Assembly: GCF_000359125.1 (NCBI RefSeq)
Contig: NZ_CAAF010000087.1
Location: 1 to 64,000, forward strand
Length of the DNA stretch: 64,000 bases
Direction of reading: 5' to 3'
DNA from: Mesorhizobium sp. STM 4661
GTDB taxonomy: Bacteria; Pseudomonadota; Alphaproteobacteria; Rhizobiales; Rhizobiaceae
Positions 43,769 through 53,373 of the stretch are shown in pieces. A program made the position numbers and the translations under genes. The notes beneath the pieces are model-generated. The model was not told the DNA's origin and did not search any database. It saw only the letters and a list, made by a program, of their open reading frames with translations. Numbering within the stretch: position 1 is the stretch's first letter; the number at the start of each line of letters is the position of its first letter.

Positions 43769-45262
43769 CTATTCAGACAGCGCCTGGTCCTTCTTCCGCC
43801 GGATGCTTGGCATCACCATTGCCCCGAGCGCCAGTACGCCGAGCAACAGGAATACGGCGCTAAGCGGACGTTCGACAAAGACGCCTACGTCGCCGTGCGA
43901 GAGGAGCATTGCGCGCTTGAGATATTCTTCCATCATCGGGCCGAGGACGAAACCGATCAAAAGAGGCGCGGGCTCGAATTCCAGCTTGATCAGCGCATAT
44001 CCCACCAATCCGAAGACCGCGGTCTGATAGACATCGAAAACGGAGTTATTGATGGAGTAGGCTCCGATGCCGCAGAAGACCAAAATGGCGGGGTAGAGAT
44101 ACTTATAAGGCACTTTGAGAAGCCAGACCCACACGCCGACGAGCGGCAGGTTGATGATCACGAGCATCAGGTTGCCGATCCACATGCTGGCTATCAACCC
44201 CCAGAACAGCGTTGGCTGCTCGGCAATCATGCGGGGACCCGGCTGGATGCCCTGGATCATGAGCGCGCCTATCATCAAAGCCATCACGGCGTTGGCAGGA
44301 AGACCAAGGGTAAGCATCGGGATGAACGATGTCTGGGAAGCCGCGTTGTTGGCGCTTTCCGGACCCGCCACACCTTCGATCGCTCCGCTGCCGAATTCAT
44401 GTCGGTATTTGGATACCTTGCGCTCCAACATGTAGGACGCGAAGGTGGAAAGGGCGAGGCCTCCGCCTGGCAGTATTCCCAGTAAGGACCCAAGCGCGGT
44501 CCCCCGCAGGACCGAGGGAACAGCCCGTTTGAATTCCGTCTTGGTCAGCCACAGCTTGCCGACTCTCGACGCGGTCCCTGCGCGGTTTTCGGGGCATTCG
44601 AGATTGCGGATGATCTCCGCGACCCCGAAAATTCCCATCGCAAGCGGAACGAAGCCCACACCCTCGAAGAGTTGCGGAAAACCCAATGTGAAGCGCAACT
44701 GGCCGCTCTGGACGTCGGTGCCGACCAGCCCCAGCACGACGCCCAATACGATCATGGCAAGGGATTTGAATATGCTTCCCTGCGCCAACACCGTCGCCGC
44801 TATCAGACCTAGCAGGATCAGCGAGAAGTATTCGGCTGGACCGAACGACATCGCGACACCCGTCAGAACGGGCCCAGAAGCGGCTACGAACAGTGTCGCC
44901 ACGGTGCCCGCGAAAAACGAACCAAGGGCGGCCACGGCCAGCGCCGCTCCGGCGCGGCCAGCCAGTGCCATTTTGTGACCTTCAAGCGTCGTCACGACGG
45001 CAGTGACTTCGCCCGGCAGGTTTAACAGGATTGCCGAAGTCGATCCGCCATATTGCGCGCCGTAATAGATTCCGGCGAGCATGATCATCGAGGTGATGGG
45101 GTCGAGGCCGAATGTCAAAGGCAGCAGCAACGATATCGTCGCCACGGGTCCGACACCGGGTAACACGCCGATCGCCGTCCCAATGACGCAACCGATAAAG
45201 GCGAAACCCAGATTCTGGAAGGTGACGGCCGTGGAGAAGCCAAGCGCGAGATTTTCGAGCAT
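43769..45262 (-). CDS. tctA: Tripartite tricarboxylate transporter large permease (TctA)
   Basis: The protein has 497 residues with about 11-12 membrane helices. TctA hallmarks: GCVIGTAIGVLPGVGPVATI, LAGIYYGAQYGGSTSAILLN, GSLLGILPGGGLALSTFASY and EGVAGPESANNAASQTSFIP. It forms the membrane channel with TctB and takes substrate from a periplasmic TctC receptor. No tctC gene adjoins it; the only one in the window is at 57664. Last gene of the operon aldehyde dehydrogenase-SDR-tctB-tctA. Confidence 0.93.
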   Translation of the reverse strand: MLENLALGFSTAVTFQNLGFAFIGCVIGTAIGVLPGVGPVATISLLLPLTFGLDPITSMIMLAGIYYGAQYGGSTSAILLNLPGEVTAVVTTLEGHKMALAGRAGAALAVAALGSFFAGTVATLFVAASGPVLTGVAMSFGPAEYFSLILLGLIAATVLAQGSIFKSLAMIVLGVVLGLVGTDVQSGQLRFTLGFPQLFEGVGFVPLAMGIFGVAEIIRNLECPENRAGTASRVGKLWLTKTEFKRAVPSVLRGTALGSLLGILPGGGLALSTFASYMLERKVSKYRHEFGSGAIEGVAGPESANNAASQTSFIPMLTLGLPANAVMALMIGALMIQGIQPGPRMIAEQPTLFWGLIASMWIGNLMLVIINLPLVGVWVWLLKVPYKYLYPAILVFCGIGAYSINNSVFDVYQTAVFGLVGYALIKLEFEPAPLLIGFVLGPMMEEYLKRAMLLSHGDVGVFVERPLSAVFLLLGVLALGAMVMPSIRRKKDQALSE

Positions 45263-45272
45263 CGTCGAGGCC

Positions 45273-45734
45273 TCAAAGGTTGTTCAGGAGGGGGGGAAAG
45301 AACGGCACCCGTATCTGCAGTCCCCAGGCGAAGACCAACCAGCAGATGATAAGCAGGACGATAGCGAGCCCGGCGAGGCCTTTCAGTGTTTGAGTCCGGT
45401 CAGCCAATCCGCTGATAACGACCAGCGCGATGATTGCGGTGGCCATGCCGATGTCCTCGAGCAGTGCCCCGAAGATCGCGAACGCGGAAATGATGAGGAC
45501 CAGCTCGCGCCAGGCCCAGTTCTCTAACTGACCGGGTGCGCCTCTGAACCCGGAAACCAGGACACCCACGCCCAATACGCCCAACGTCACGAAGGCAATC
45601 AGAGGCATGTATCCCGGACCCATCCGGCTCGCGGTCCCCAACGGGTACTCCAGATTTATGAAAAGGCCGACCGCTGCGAGGACGAGAAGCACCGCTCCGC
45701 TTGCGATATCCTTTGCATTGACTCTGCTGCTCAT
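45273..45734 (-). CDS. tctB: Tripartite tricarboxylate transporter small subunit (TctB)
   Basis: The protein has 153 residues with four hydrophobic segments and the TctB-type motif YPLGTASRMGPGYMPLI. It is the small membrane partner of TctA. 10 bp before tctA and 28 bp after the SDR, so part of one transcript. Confidence 0.9.
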   Translation of the reverse strand: MSSRVNAKDIASGAVLLVLAAVGLFINLEYPLGTASRMGPGYMPLIAFVTLGVLGVGVLVSGFRGAPGQLENWAWRELVLIISAFAIFGALLEDIGMATAIIALVVISGLADRTQTLKGLAGLAIVLLIICWLVFAWGLQIRVPFFPPLLNNL

Positions 45735-45762
45735 GGATGACCTCTGCCGGTAGAATGCGGGT

Positions 45763-46509
45763 TCAGTGGAAGGAGCGGCCGCCGTCGACCGCCAGGGCGG
45801 CTCCGGTTACGTAGGACGAATCCCCGTCTGTCAGAAAAAGGATGGCGCGGGCGATTTCGTCGGGCTGCGCGATCCGCTTCAAGGCATAGTTCGAGACGTT
45901 TGCCCGGTGAATGTCCGCCATGGGCGTATCGACCATGCCCGGACACACGCTATTGACCCTGATGTGGGGAGCCAGCTCCGCGGCGAGCGCGCGGCTGAGG
46001 TTGACGATGCCGCCTTTCGAGGCGGCATAAGCGGTGTGATCGGCGGCGTTGGGCAGCAGACCCTGCGCCGAGGCGATGTTGACGACCGTGCCGCTCTCCG
46101 CCTTGCGGAGAGACGCAAGCGCGCTTCGCGTGACCAGGTATGTGCCGATCAGATTGACGTCTATGATTTTCCGCCACAAGGCGACGGGCATGTCGAGAAG
46201 CGAGCCCGTCGCCATGATGCCAGCGGCGTTGACGATACCGTCGATGCCGCCCAGAGCTTCTTCGCATCTTCGAACCGCGGCTTCAACGCCCCTTTCATCG
46301 GTAACGTCGGCTTCGGCGACGAAGCCGCCGATGGCGTGGGCGACTTCGCTGGCGGCCGCCGAGTTTCGGTCGAGCAGCGCGACCGCCGCCCCCTCGGCTG
46401 CGAAAAGCTCGGCCGTGGCCCGGCCGATACCCGAGGCGGCTCCCGTGACAACGATACGCCTTCCAGCGAGGCGTTTGCACGCCGTGGCGGAACCTTCGGA
46501 TATGTTCAT
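45763..46509 (-). CDS. SDR-family oxidoreductase of the catabolic operon
   Basis: The protein has 248 residues: TGAASGIGRATAELFA (about 22-37), NAAGIMATGSLLDMP, Ser in ASAQGLL and YAASKGGIVNLSRALA (Tyr about 160), ending GAALAVDGGRSFH. Acidic residues after strand 2 (LLDRNSA) suggest NAD. It probably oxidises a sugar, sugar acid or deoxy-acid hydroxyl group. Transcribed with the aldehyde dehydrogenase upstream and tctBA downstream. Confidence 0.87.
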   Translation of the reverse strand: MNISEGSATACKRLAGRRIVVTGAASGIGRATAELFAAEGAAVALLDRNSAAASEVAHAIGGFVAEADVTDERGVEAAVRRCEEALGGIDGIVNAAGIMATGSLLDMPVALWRKIIDVNLIGTYLVTRSALASLRKAESGTVVNIASAQGLLPNAADHTAYAASKGGIVNLSRALAAELAPHIRVNSVCPGMVDTPMADIHRANVSNYALKRIAQPDEIARAILFLTDGDSSYVTGAALAVDGGRSFH

Positions 46510-46564
46510 TGCGTCCTCCCTTGCGCAATCGGATCGGCGAGACGTTCGCGCGCCTCTCCCGGCG

Positions 46565-48046
46565 CTACCTCATGATGAACGGATTGCCAGGCGCGGCATC
46601 GGCGATCGATATGATGACGCTCTTCGTTTCGAGGTATTCGTTGGCGGCTTCGGTTCCGCTCTCACGACCCAGTCCGGAGCGTTTCATGCCTCCGAATGGC
46701 ACCATGTAGCTGTAGGCCCGGTATGTGTTGATCCACACCGTGCCGACATGGAGCGCCTTTGACATGCGGAGCGCTCGACCCATGTTGGTCGTCCAGACGC
46801 CTGCGACCAACCCGTAATCGATGTCGTTGGCGATCTCGACCGCTTCCTCTTCGGTGTCAAAGCCGATGATGGAAAGGATTGGGCCGAACACTTCCTCCTG
46901 CGCGATGCGCATGTTGTTCTTCACCTCGGTGAACACGGTGGGCTGCACAAACTGGCCACCGGTCAGGCCCGGGCCTTCCGCTGCTTTGCCGCCCAGGATG
47001 CACCGCGCGCCGTCCGCCTGAGCGACGTCGAGATAGTCCATGACCTTCTGGAACTGGGGCCGCGTCGCGATCGGCCCGACGTCCGTCTCCGGGTCCATGG
47101 GATCGCCGAGACGGATGTTCCTCGCGAGATCGAGGAGCCTGCCGGTGAACTCCTCCATGATCGAGCGCTGGACCAGCAAGCGCGAGCCTGCGGTGCACAT
47201 CTGGCCGGATGCGCCGAAAATACCGGATACGGCCCCCGACGCGGCCAGGTCGAGGTCAGCGTCGGCGAACACAATGTTCGGTGACTTGCCGCCCAGTTCG
47301 AGGGATACCCGCTTCATGCTGCGCGCCGCGGTTTCGTAAACCCGCGCACCGGTCACGTCAGATCCGGTGAAGGTGATCTTCGCGACGCTGGGGTGCTCGA
47401 CGAGCGAGGCCCCGCATTCCTGGCCAAGTCCAGTCACGACATTGAAAACACCGGGGGGAATGTCCGCTTCCTTGAGGAGTTCCGCGAATTCGAGCGTACT
47501 GGCCGATGCGAATTCCGAGGGTTTCACCACCACGGCGCATCCAGCGGCCATTGCCGGAGCGCATTTGATAGATGCGAACCAGAGAGGAGAATTCCAAGCC
47601 GTCAAGGCGGCGACGACCCCGACGGGTTCTCGCGACGTGAATGCGATCGCGTCGGGTTTTTCGATCGGTATCGAGTGGCCCTCGATCTTGTCCGCCAACC
47701 CTCCGTAATAGCGCCAGCACTCTGCGATCGCGCCGAGCTGGCCCCTTGTTTCCCGCAGGAGCTTGCCGTTGTCGCGTGTCTCGATTTCCGCCAACCGGTC
47801 GCGGTTCCGATCGACCAGATCGGCGATCGCATTCAGCGCCTTTCCGCGCTGCGTTGCAGTGTAGCGCGACCACGGGCCCTTCGTCATCGCGTCATGCGCG
47901 GCGCGGACGGCACGGTCGACGTCGACGGATCTGCCGCGCGGGATCTGCGCCCAGACTTCGCTCCGATAAGGGTCGACGGTATCAAGGCGTTCTCCGGCCG
48001 CCGCATCGGCAAAGTCGCCAGCTATAAACATCTGGTATTGTTTCAT
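46565..48046 (-). CDS. NAD(P)-dependent aldehyde dehydrogenase
   Basis: The protein has 493 residues. The cofactor and catalytic motifs are FTGSDVTGARVYE, VSLELGGKSPNIVFADADLD (general-base Glu about 261), GASGQMCTAGSRLLV (catalytic Cys about 295) and EEVFGPILSIIGF. It oxidises an aldehyde such as lactaldehyde, glycolaldehyde or a sugar-derived semialdehyde to the acid. The start at 48046 follows AGAGGACG; the longer frame lacks support. First gene of the operon; a relic of a close homologue lies at 25900-26025. Confidence 0.9.
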   Translation of the reverse strand: MKQYQMFIAGDFADAAAGERLDTVDPYRSEVWAQIPRGRSVDVDRAVRAAHDAMTKGPWSRYTATQRGKALNAIADLVDRNRDRLAEIETRDNGKLLRETRGQLGAIAECWRYYGGLADKIEGHSIPIEKPDAIAFTSREPVGVVAALTAWNSPLWFASIKCAPAMAAGCAVVVKPSEFASASTLEFAELLKEADIPPGVFNVVTGLGQECGASLVEHPSVAKITFTGSDVTGARVYETAARSMKRVSLELGGKSPNIVFADADLDLAASGAVSGIFGASGQMCTAGSRLLVQRSIMEEFTGRLLDLARNIRLGDPMDPETDVGPIATRPQFQKVMDYLDVAQADGARCILGGKAAEGPGLTGGQFVQPTVFTEVKNNMRIAQEEVFGPILSIIGFDTEEEAVEIANDIDYGLVAGVWTTNMGRALRMSKALHVGTVWINTYRAYSYMVPFGGMKRSGLGRESGTEAANEYLETKSVIISIADAAPGNPFIMR

Positions 48047-48288
48047 CGGACGTCCTCTGGAGCTCTGCGACCACCGGCCCATGCATTCGATTTAGTCTGG
48101 CGCGTCCTGGCGGGATTCGCAGGGCGGTTATCGGGTTCGCGATGCAACTTCTCGTAGAGTGCGCATGGCCGAGGTCGACCGTCAAAATCTCAGGCGGACG
48201 CCACTTCCTATCGGCGATGACCACTTGCCGGCGGACTTTAATTGACGCTCCACCCATTGGCCACATGAGACCCCAACCGGCGGCAGAG

Positions 48289-48307
48289 GGGTATAAGCAC
48301 TGGTTAT
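48289..48307 (+). promoter_or_regulatory. GGGTATAA box between the divergent ALDH operon and LysR gene
   Basis: GGGTATAAGCACTGGTTAT contains the dyad ATAA-N7-TTAT (48293-48296, 48304-48307). It is 243 bp upstream of the aldehyde dehydrogenase start and 169 bp upstream of the LysR start. The rest of the 429-bp gap shows no gene. Operator function is inferred. Confidence 0.6.
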
Positions 48308-48475
48308 CGGCATCGTGCGATCCGCGTGTTCATATAGCTTCGCCTCCTTGCGCGCAGCGCTAAGATCGCCTCGGGCGACCATGAGCCTGGGTTGGACGGG
48401 TCGACGGGAAATGAATGCGGGGTGGATTCGGCTAGCAAGGAAGCACGGTGTTTGCCGTGAACCAGGAGAAAGACA

Positions 48476-49444
48476 ATGCTTCCCGTGAGCCGCCTGAGGA
48501 TCGATCCCAACAAGATCCTCTATCTGGCAACGATCATCGAACATGGCAGCCTGAAGAGCGCGGCGAAAGCGCTGGGGTTGTCCCAGCCCGCCCTGTCCAC
48601 CTCGATGAGCAGACTGGAAAACGAACTGGGCATGCGTGTTCTGGAGCGTGGTCCATTTGGCGTCCTGCCCACGCCCACCGGGGAGGTCTTGTACTGCCAT
48701 GCGCGCTTGATCCGCGACGAGATCGGGCTTGCCGCGCGGGCTCTTATCAATGCGCAGGGCGGCACCCCGGGCATCATCCGGATCGGCACGCTGCCGAGTC
48801 TGGCCAGCTCGATATTACCGATCGCACTGACACGCTGGCGCCAGATGTTCCGCGAACGGGAACTGCAGATCGTCGAAGTACCGCAGATCGATCTTCTGAC
48901 TGGCCTCCTTCGGCGCGAGTTCGATTTCGTCTTCGGCTTCACCGAGTGCTACGATCTCGAAAACGGTTTGCGGCAAAGAGTGCTTTTCCGGGACAAGCTC
49001 TTCGTCATCGCCCGGGTGGGACATCCTCTTGCTTCCGGGCGAGACCTCAAATGGGAGCTACTCGTCACCTATCCCTGGGTCTGCCCAACCGCAAAGCGGT
49101 CCCACGTGATCCTCGACGCGGCGCTCAAAGCCGCCAAGATCCCTCCACCGGAGCATATGACGGTCCGCGGTTCTGTCACCTTGTTGAAATCGCTAGTCGT
49201 CAACAGCGATCATCTGGCGGTCTTGCCAGCTCACGCAGTGCGGGAAGAGCTCCAGGCCGGACGTATGACATGTCTGGATGTAGTGGACCCCGCGCTGGAC
49301 AGGAACATCGCTGTCTTCTCCCGCGAAGGATACGTTTTCGATAACCCCAGCCGCGAACTCATCTTCCAAGTCGGTTCCGTCGGACAGGAATTTTGCAAGC
49401 CCCAGCGTTGTGCGGTTGCCGTCGAAAAGGTGCTTGCCGTTTAA
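48476..49444 (+). CDS. LysR-family regulator, first of a paralogous pair
   Basis: The protein has 322 residues: HTH at about 8-68 (YLATIIEHGSLKSAAKALGL, SRLENELGMRVLERGPFGV), then an effector domain (RIGTLPSLASSILPIALTRW, LLRREFDFVFGFTECYDLEN). It is closely similar along its full length to the LysR at 56537. The ATG is preceded by AGGAGAAAGACA. Divergent from the aldehyde dehydrogenase-SDR-tctBA operon with a GGGTATAA box between them, the standard LysR arrangement. Confidence 0.9.
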   Translation: MLPVSRLRIDPNKILYLATIIEHGSLKSAAKALGLSQPALSTSMSRLENELGMRVLERGPFGVLPTPTGEVLYCHARLIRDEIGLAARALINAQGGTPGIIRIGTLPSLASSILPIALTRWRQMFRERELQIVEVPQIDLLTGLLRREFDFVFGFTECYDLENGLRQRVLFRDKLFVIARVGHPLASGRDLKWELLVTYPWVCPTAKRSHVILDAALKAAKIPPPEHMTVRGSVTLLKSLVVNSDHLAVLPAHAVREELQAGRMTCLDVVDPALDRNIAVFSREGYVFDNPSRELIFQVGSVGQEFCKPQRCAVAVEKVLAV

Positions 49445-49925
49445 TATCGGGAGCGGCCGCGAGGCATGACGACCGGTCGGCCATTTCGCTCGGCAATCCA
49501 CCCCACCATCAGGTTACCTGCGGCGCCTTCCTCCTAGCCGAACGACCGCGGCACGTCCGCGGGCCCCTATAGTCACCGATCGCGACGGTTCGATGCAAAA
49601 CCAGGCCGCCATAGCCGACAGGGCTGGATGCATCCGCGATGCGGAGTGGGGTGTTTTCAGCTTGGGTATAACGCTAGGGCATATCATCTCTTCAGTCGTG
49701 ATTCCGCGTTAAGTAGATGTTTTAACAGAAATATCTCGGCTGTGGCGTATCGTTCGGATTGGATTGGGAACTGGCTGCCAGCCGTAGCATCAATTGACAA
49801 TGGACGGAGCCGACCAAATACCTTCTGCGTAGCGATGGCAGAACAACATAGCGCGTTCCCGGACGATAACCGGGAATGACGTCCGGATCCGCAAGGCGGG
49901 TCGACTTTCGCAGCGGAGGATACGC
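49445..49925. promoter_or_regulatory. Leader of the SDR-ABC operon with a GGGTATAA box at 49664
   Basis: No gene is supported in this 481-bp gap. GGGTATAACGCTAGGGCATA begins at 49664, continuing with a TC, 262 bp before the SDR start. It matches the boxes at 48289, 58791 and 60274 in the first eight bases and shares the AT-rich right half with 58791. Confidence 0.55.
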
Positions 49926-50681
49926 ATGAATCGTTTTGAAGGCCGTACAGTGATCGTGACCGGGGCGGCGAGCGGCATAGGTGCCGCGTGCGTGCGGCGG
50001 CTGCATGCCGAAGGTGCCGACGTCGTGGCAGCCGATGTCAGCCCGGAGGCAGTCGAAAAGATTGTTGCGGAATTCGGTGGCAGCGAGCGCGTCAAGGGTG
50101 CGGTGATCGATGTCCGCGACGCGGCGGCGGCACTTGCCCTGGCGGAGGAAACCCGGGGGCGGCTGGGACGCCTCAACGGTCTGGTCAACTGCGCTGGCAT
50201 CACCGGGGTGGCCACCATTCTGGATGTCGAGCCTGACAAACTGGAACGGGTCATGGCGGTCAATCTCGGCGGCACCGTCAACATGTGCCAAGCCTTCGCA
50301 CGCACGGTCCAGGACGACACGGGGTCCCGTGCGATCGTCAACATCTCGTCCGGAGCGGGGGTGATGGGCGTTCCAAACCGACTTCCGTATGTGGCGTCGA
50401 AATTCGCTGTCTCGGGCATCACCAAGTCCATGTGTCCGGAGCTGGGTCCTTTTGGAATTCGCGTCAACGCGATCGCACCCGGCATGACCAGGACCCCGCT
50501 GGTCGAATACATGCTGCAGGACCCGGAGGCCGTGGCGCGCATCAAGGCCGCCCATCCGATCGGCCGCATGGGGGAGCCCGAGGAGATCGCCGCCGTCATC
50601 GTCTTCCTGCTGACCGACGACGCCAGTTTTATGACCGGTGCCGTAGTCTCGGTGGACGGCGGTCAGACCGCGTGCCTGTGA
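49926..50681 (+). CDS. SDR-family oxidoreductase, sugar dehydrogenase-like
   Basis: The protein has 251 residues: VTGAASGIGAACVRRLH (about 10-26), NCAGITGVATILDV, Ser in SSGAGVM and YVASKFAVSGITKSMCPELG (Tyr about 157), ending VSVDGGQTACL. It is a classical SDR similar to glucose/sugar 1-dehydrogenases. It is 220 bp before the ABC importer genes and is a plausible first oxidation step of the imported sugar. Start preceded by GGAGG. Confidence 0.86.
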   Translation: MNRFEGRTVIVTGAASGIGAACVRRLHAEGADVVAADVSPEAVEKIVAEFGGSERVKGAVIDVRDAAAALALAEETRGRLGRLNGLVNCAGITGVATILDVEPDKLERVMAVNLGGTVNMCQAFARTVQDDTGSRAIVNISSGAGVMGVPNRLPYVASKFAVSGITKSMCPELGPFGIRVNAIAPGMTRTPLVEYMLQDPEAVARIKAAHPIGRMGEPEEIAAVIVFLLTDDASFMTGAVVSVDGGQTACL

Positions 50682-50901
50682 TGTCGTGCCTGGCGAATCC
50701 GGGCTAGATGTCCAAGGCTGAGCCGGGACAATATCCGCGCGACGCGGGTCGGGACTGAACGGCAGCTGATCTACTAGCCACATCACCCTTCTCTCGGGGT
50801 GCAACTGCTTGGCGTGTGCGCCAAGGAGGAGAATTTCGTCGTGCTGGAATTGAGCCGTGAGGCTGATTGATCGCGCGTGGAATGTCCTTGGAGGAGGCTC
50901 G

Positions 50902-53373
50902 ATGCAACAGAACGACCGCAGCGCTGAACACCCCCACGGAGGGGCCGTTTTCATCTCGGCGCGAAACTTGTCCAAGAGCTTTGACACTCACGAGGTTCTG
51001 CGCGACGTCAGCCTCGATATCCGTGCGGGCGAAATCCTCGTCCTGCTCGGGCCGAACGGGGCGGGGAAATCCACGATGCTAAATATCCTCGGCGGCACAC
51101 TGCGGCCGAGCTCCGGAGGGATGGCGGTCGATGGCGAACCAGTAGAGTTCGATCAGTACATATCCAAAGGCTCACGCGCCCGAAGCATCCAGCGGGTCTT
51201 CCAGGAGCTTTCGACCTTTCCGAACCTCACCGTCGCCGAGAATCTCGATCTCACGGCCGAACGAAGCGGCGCGCGGTCCCGGCGTGAGATCGTTCGACGC
51301 GCGGCCGAACGAATGCAGGTCTTCCCCGGAAACCGGATCGACGTGTGCGCGGAGGTCGCCCGGCTGTCGGTGGCTGAACGCCAGATGGTCGAGATCGCAC
51401 GAGCGATGACGGAGCCGAACACCCGACTGGTCATTCTCGACGAACCGACATCTGCGCTTTCAGCGCACGAGGCCGACCAACTTGCCGAACTGGTCGCTCG
51501 GAAGGCAGCGGAGGGCGTCGCGATAATCTATGTGACCCATAAACTGGAGGAAGCGTTGCGCCTGGCCCATCGTGTGGTGGTACTGCGCGACGGCAAGCTC
51601 CACTTCGACGGGGACGGCCGAAATCTCACCCATGACGCACTCCTTTCGCTTTTGGGCGCGACGGTCGAAGCGCCCAGCGCCATCCTGCCTCTGTCCATCG
51701 CAGATGCCTCTTCCGACCTGCTGAGCGTCCAGTGGCTCTCTACCGGCTGCCTTCGCGACGTCTCAATCAGGGTTGGGGCGGGGGAGCTCGTCGGGATCGC
51801 GGGGCTGGAAGGAGCGGGCCAGCGGGAACTGCTGCAAGCGATCTTCGCCGCGAGGGAACGTGACACCGGGGCCGTGCGTTCGGTCAGCGACATCGCCTAC
51901 ATCAGCGGCGATCGTAAGCGCGAGGGGCTTCTGCCGCTCTGGAATGTCGAAGACAACGTCGCGATTTCTGCCGTACCCCGTTTCGCGCGCGCGGGTGTCG
52001 TGGATTTCTCCGGTCTCAAGGCGAGGGCGCATGAGTGGCTTTCGGAACTGGGCCTCTCCCAACGCGCGGACTCGCCTATAGTCAGCTTGAGCGGCGGCAA
52101 TCAACAGCGCGCATTGCTTGGCCGCGCGTTGGCCAGCGAGGCGCCGCTGCTACTTCTCGATGATCCCACCCGAGGTGTTGACGTAAAAGCCAAGGCTTCG
52201 ATCTACGCAATCCTAGACAAGCTCAAGGAAAAGGGACGCGGCGGGATCCTTTACTCCACCGAGGTGGCGGAGTTCCATAAATGCGATCGCGTCTATGTCA
52301 TGGCCCGAGGGCGAGTGGCGGCCGAATTCGACCGCATGGACGTTACTGAAGAGCGGATCGTGCAGGCTTCGTTCCTGCGGCCGACGGACGAAACCCCGCC
52401 GTCCGGCGAGATCGCGCCACCGGCTGGCGGGGGGGCGCGAGAAGCCTCTTTGGCACGGCTCCTTTCATGGCGATCGCTGCCTGCCGCTGTGCTGATGGTT
52501 TCCATGTTCGCGCTGGCGTTCTGGCAGCAGCCGAATGCCTTCAGTTCGTTCGGGCTCGAACTCCTCCTCCAGGCCTCGTTACCGTTGGCTTTCGCGGTCC
52601 TGGCCCAGATGCTTTTCCTGCTTGGCGGTGACATAGATCTCGGTCTCGGTTTTGCGATAGGCCTCGCGAACGTACTCGCGGCGACCTATCTGGTCGACGC
52701 GCCAGTGCTCGGGATACTGGCGCTTGCCGGCCTAGTCGCGGGATATGTGCTGCTAGCGTTTGTCGTCGAGCTTCTCGGTGTTTCGTCGGTGGTCGCCACA
52801 TTGGGCGCTTCGTTCATTTGGCTCGGGATAGGGCTGACGATCCGCGAAACGCCAGGCGGCAAGTCTCCCGAATGGTTGTCGGCGGCGGTTCAAGTCAAGC
52901 TATGGCCGCTTCCGCTGCCCTGCGTCGCCCTTGCGGCGGTGGCACTGCTCGGCTTCTGGATCTGCCGCGGATGGGGTTACAGCATCAGGCTCCGCGCTCT
53001 GGGAAATAACCGGAGGACCTACGTCTCGCTCGGGTTCTCTGCACTGGCGGGGCGGGTGACGCTTTACGCGCTCGCGGGGGTTTTCGCGGTGTTGTCGGGC
53101 TTGGTGCTGGTGGCCGCGACGGGTGCGGGCAATGTCCATGTCGCGTCAAGCTTCACGCTCGCGACTATCGCGGCGGTAGTCGTGGGCGGTGCCAGTTTCG
53201 CGGGCGGACTGGTTTCTCCCGTCGGCGCGGTGATGGCCGTCGTCGCAATTTCGTTGGTCACAACCAACCTCACTTTCCTCGGGATCAGCTCGGAATACTC
53301 CACCGCCATCGGTGGCCTGATCCTCGTCCTTGCCTTGAGCTTTCGCTCGCTCGCGAGGTCCATCGAGCCATGA
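50902..53373 (+). CDS. Sugar ABC importer: ATPase fused to permease (RbsA-RbsC fusion)
   Basis: The protein has 823 residues. Residues 1-500 are a duplicated ABC ATPase of the ribose/xylose type. First cassette: GPNGAGKST at about 50-58, LSVAERQMVEIAR, LVILDEPTSALS. Second cassette: GLEGAGQRE, degenerate Walker A as usual, then LSGGNQQRALLG and LLLLDDPTRGVD. After a Pro/Gly-rich linker (about 500-520) follows a RbsC-like permease of about eight or more membrane helices (about 530-815), without a stop codon between. Normally these are separate chains. The following gene is a second permease, overlapping by 4 bp. The ATG at 50902 has GGAGGAGG upstream. Confidence 0.9.
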   Translation: MQQNDRSAEHPHGGAVFISARNLSKSFDTHEVLRDVSLDIRAGEILVLLGPNGAGKSTMLNILGGTLRPSSGGMAVDGEPVEFDQYISKGSRARSIQRVFQELSTFPNLTVAENLDLTAERSGARSRREIVRRAAERMQVFPGNRIDVCAEVARLSVAERQMVEIARAMTEPNTRLVILDEPTSALSAHEADQLAELVARKAAEGVAIIYVTHKLEEALRLAHRVVVLRDGKLHFDGDGRNLTHDALLSLLGATVEAPSAILPLSIADASSDLLSVQWLSTGCLRDVSIRVGAGELVGIAGLEGAGQRELLQAIFAARERDTGAVRSVSDIAYISGDRKREGLLPLWNVEDNVAISAVPRFARAGVVDFSGLKARAHEWLSELGLSQRADSPIVSLSGGNQQRALLGRALASEAPLLLLDDPTRGVDVKAKASIYAILDKLKEKGRGGILYSTEVAEFHKCDRVYVMARGRVAAEFDRMDVTEERIVQASFLRPTDETPPSGEIAPPAGGGAREASLARLLSWRSLPAAVLMVSMFALAFWQQPNAFSSFGLELLLQASLPLAFAVLAQMLFLLGGDIDLGLGFAIGLANVLAATYLVDAPVLGILALAGLVAGYVLLAFVVELLGVSSVVATLGASFIWLGIGLTIRETPGGKSPEWLSAAVQVKLWPLPLPCVALAAVALLGFWICRGWGYSIRLRALGNNRRTYVSLGFSALAGRVTLYALAGVFAVLSGLVLVAATGAGNVHVASSFTLATIAAVVVGGASFAGGLVSPVGAVMAVVAISLVTTNLTFLGISSEYSTAIGGLILVLALSFRSLARSIEP

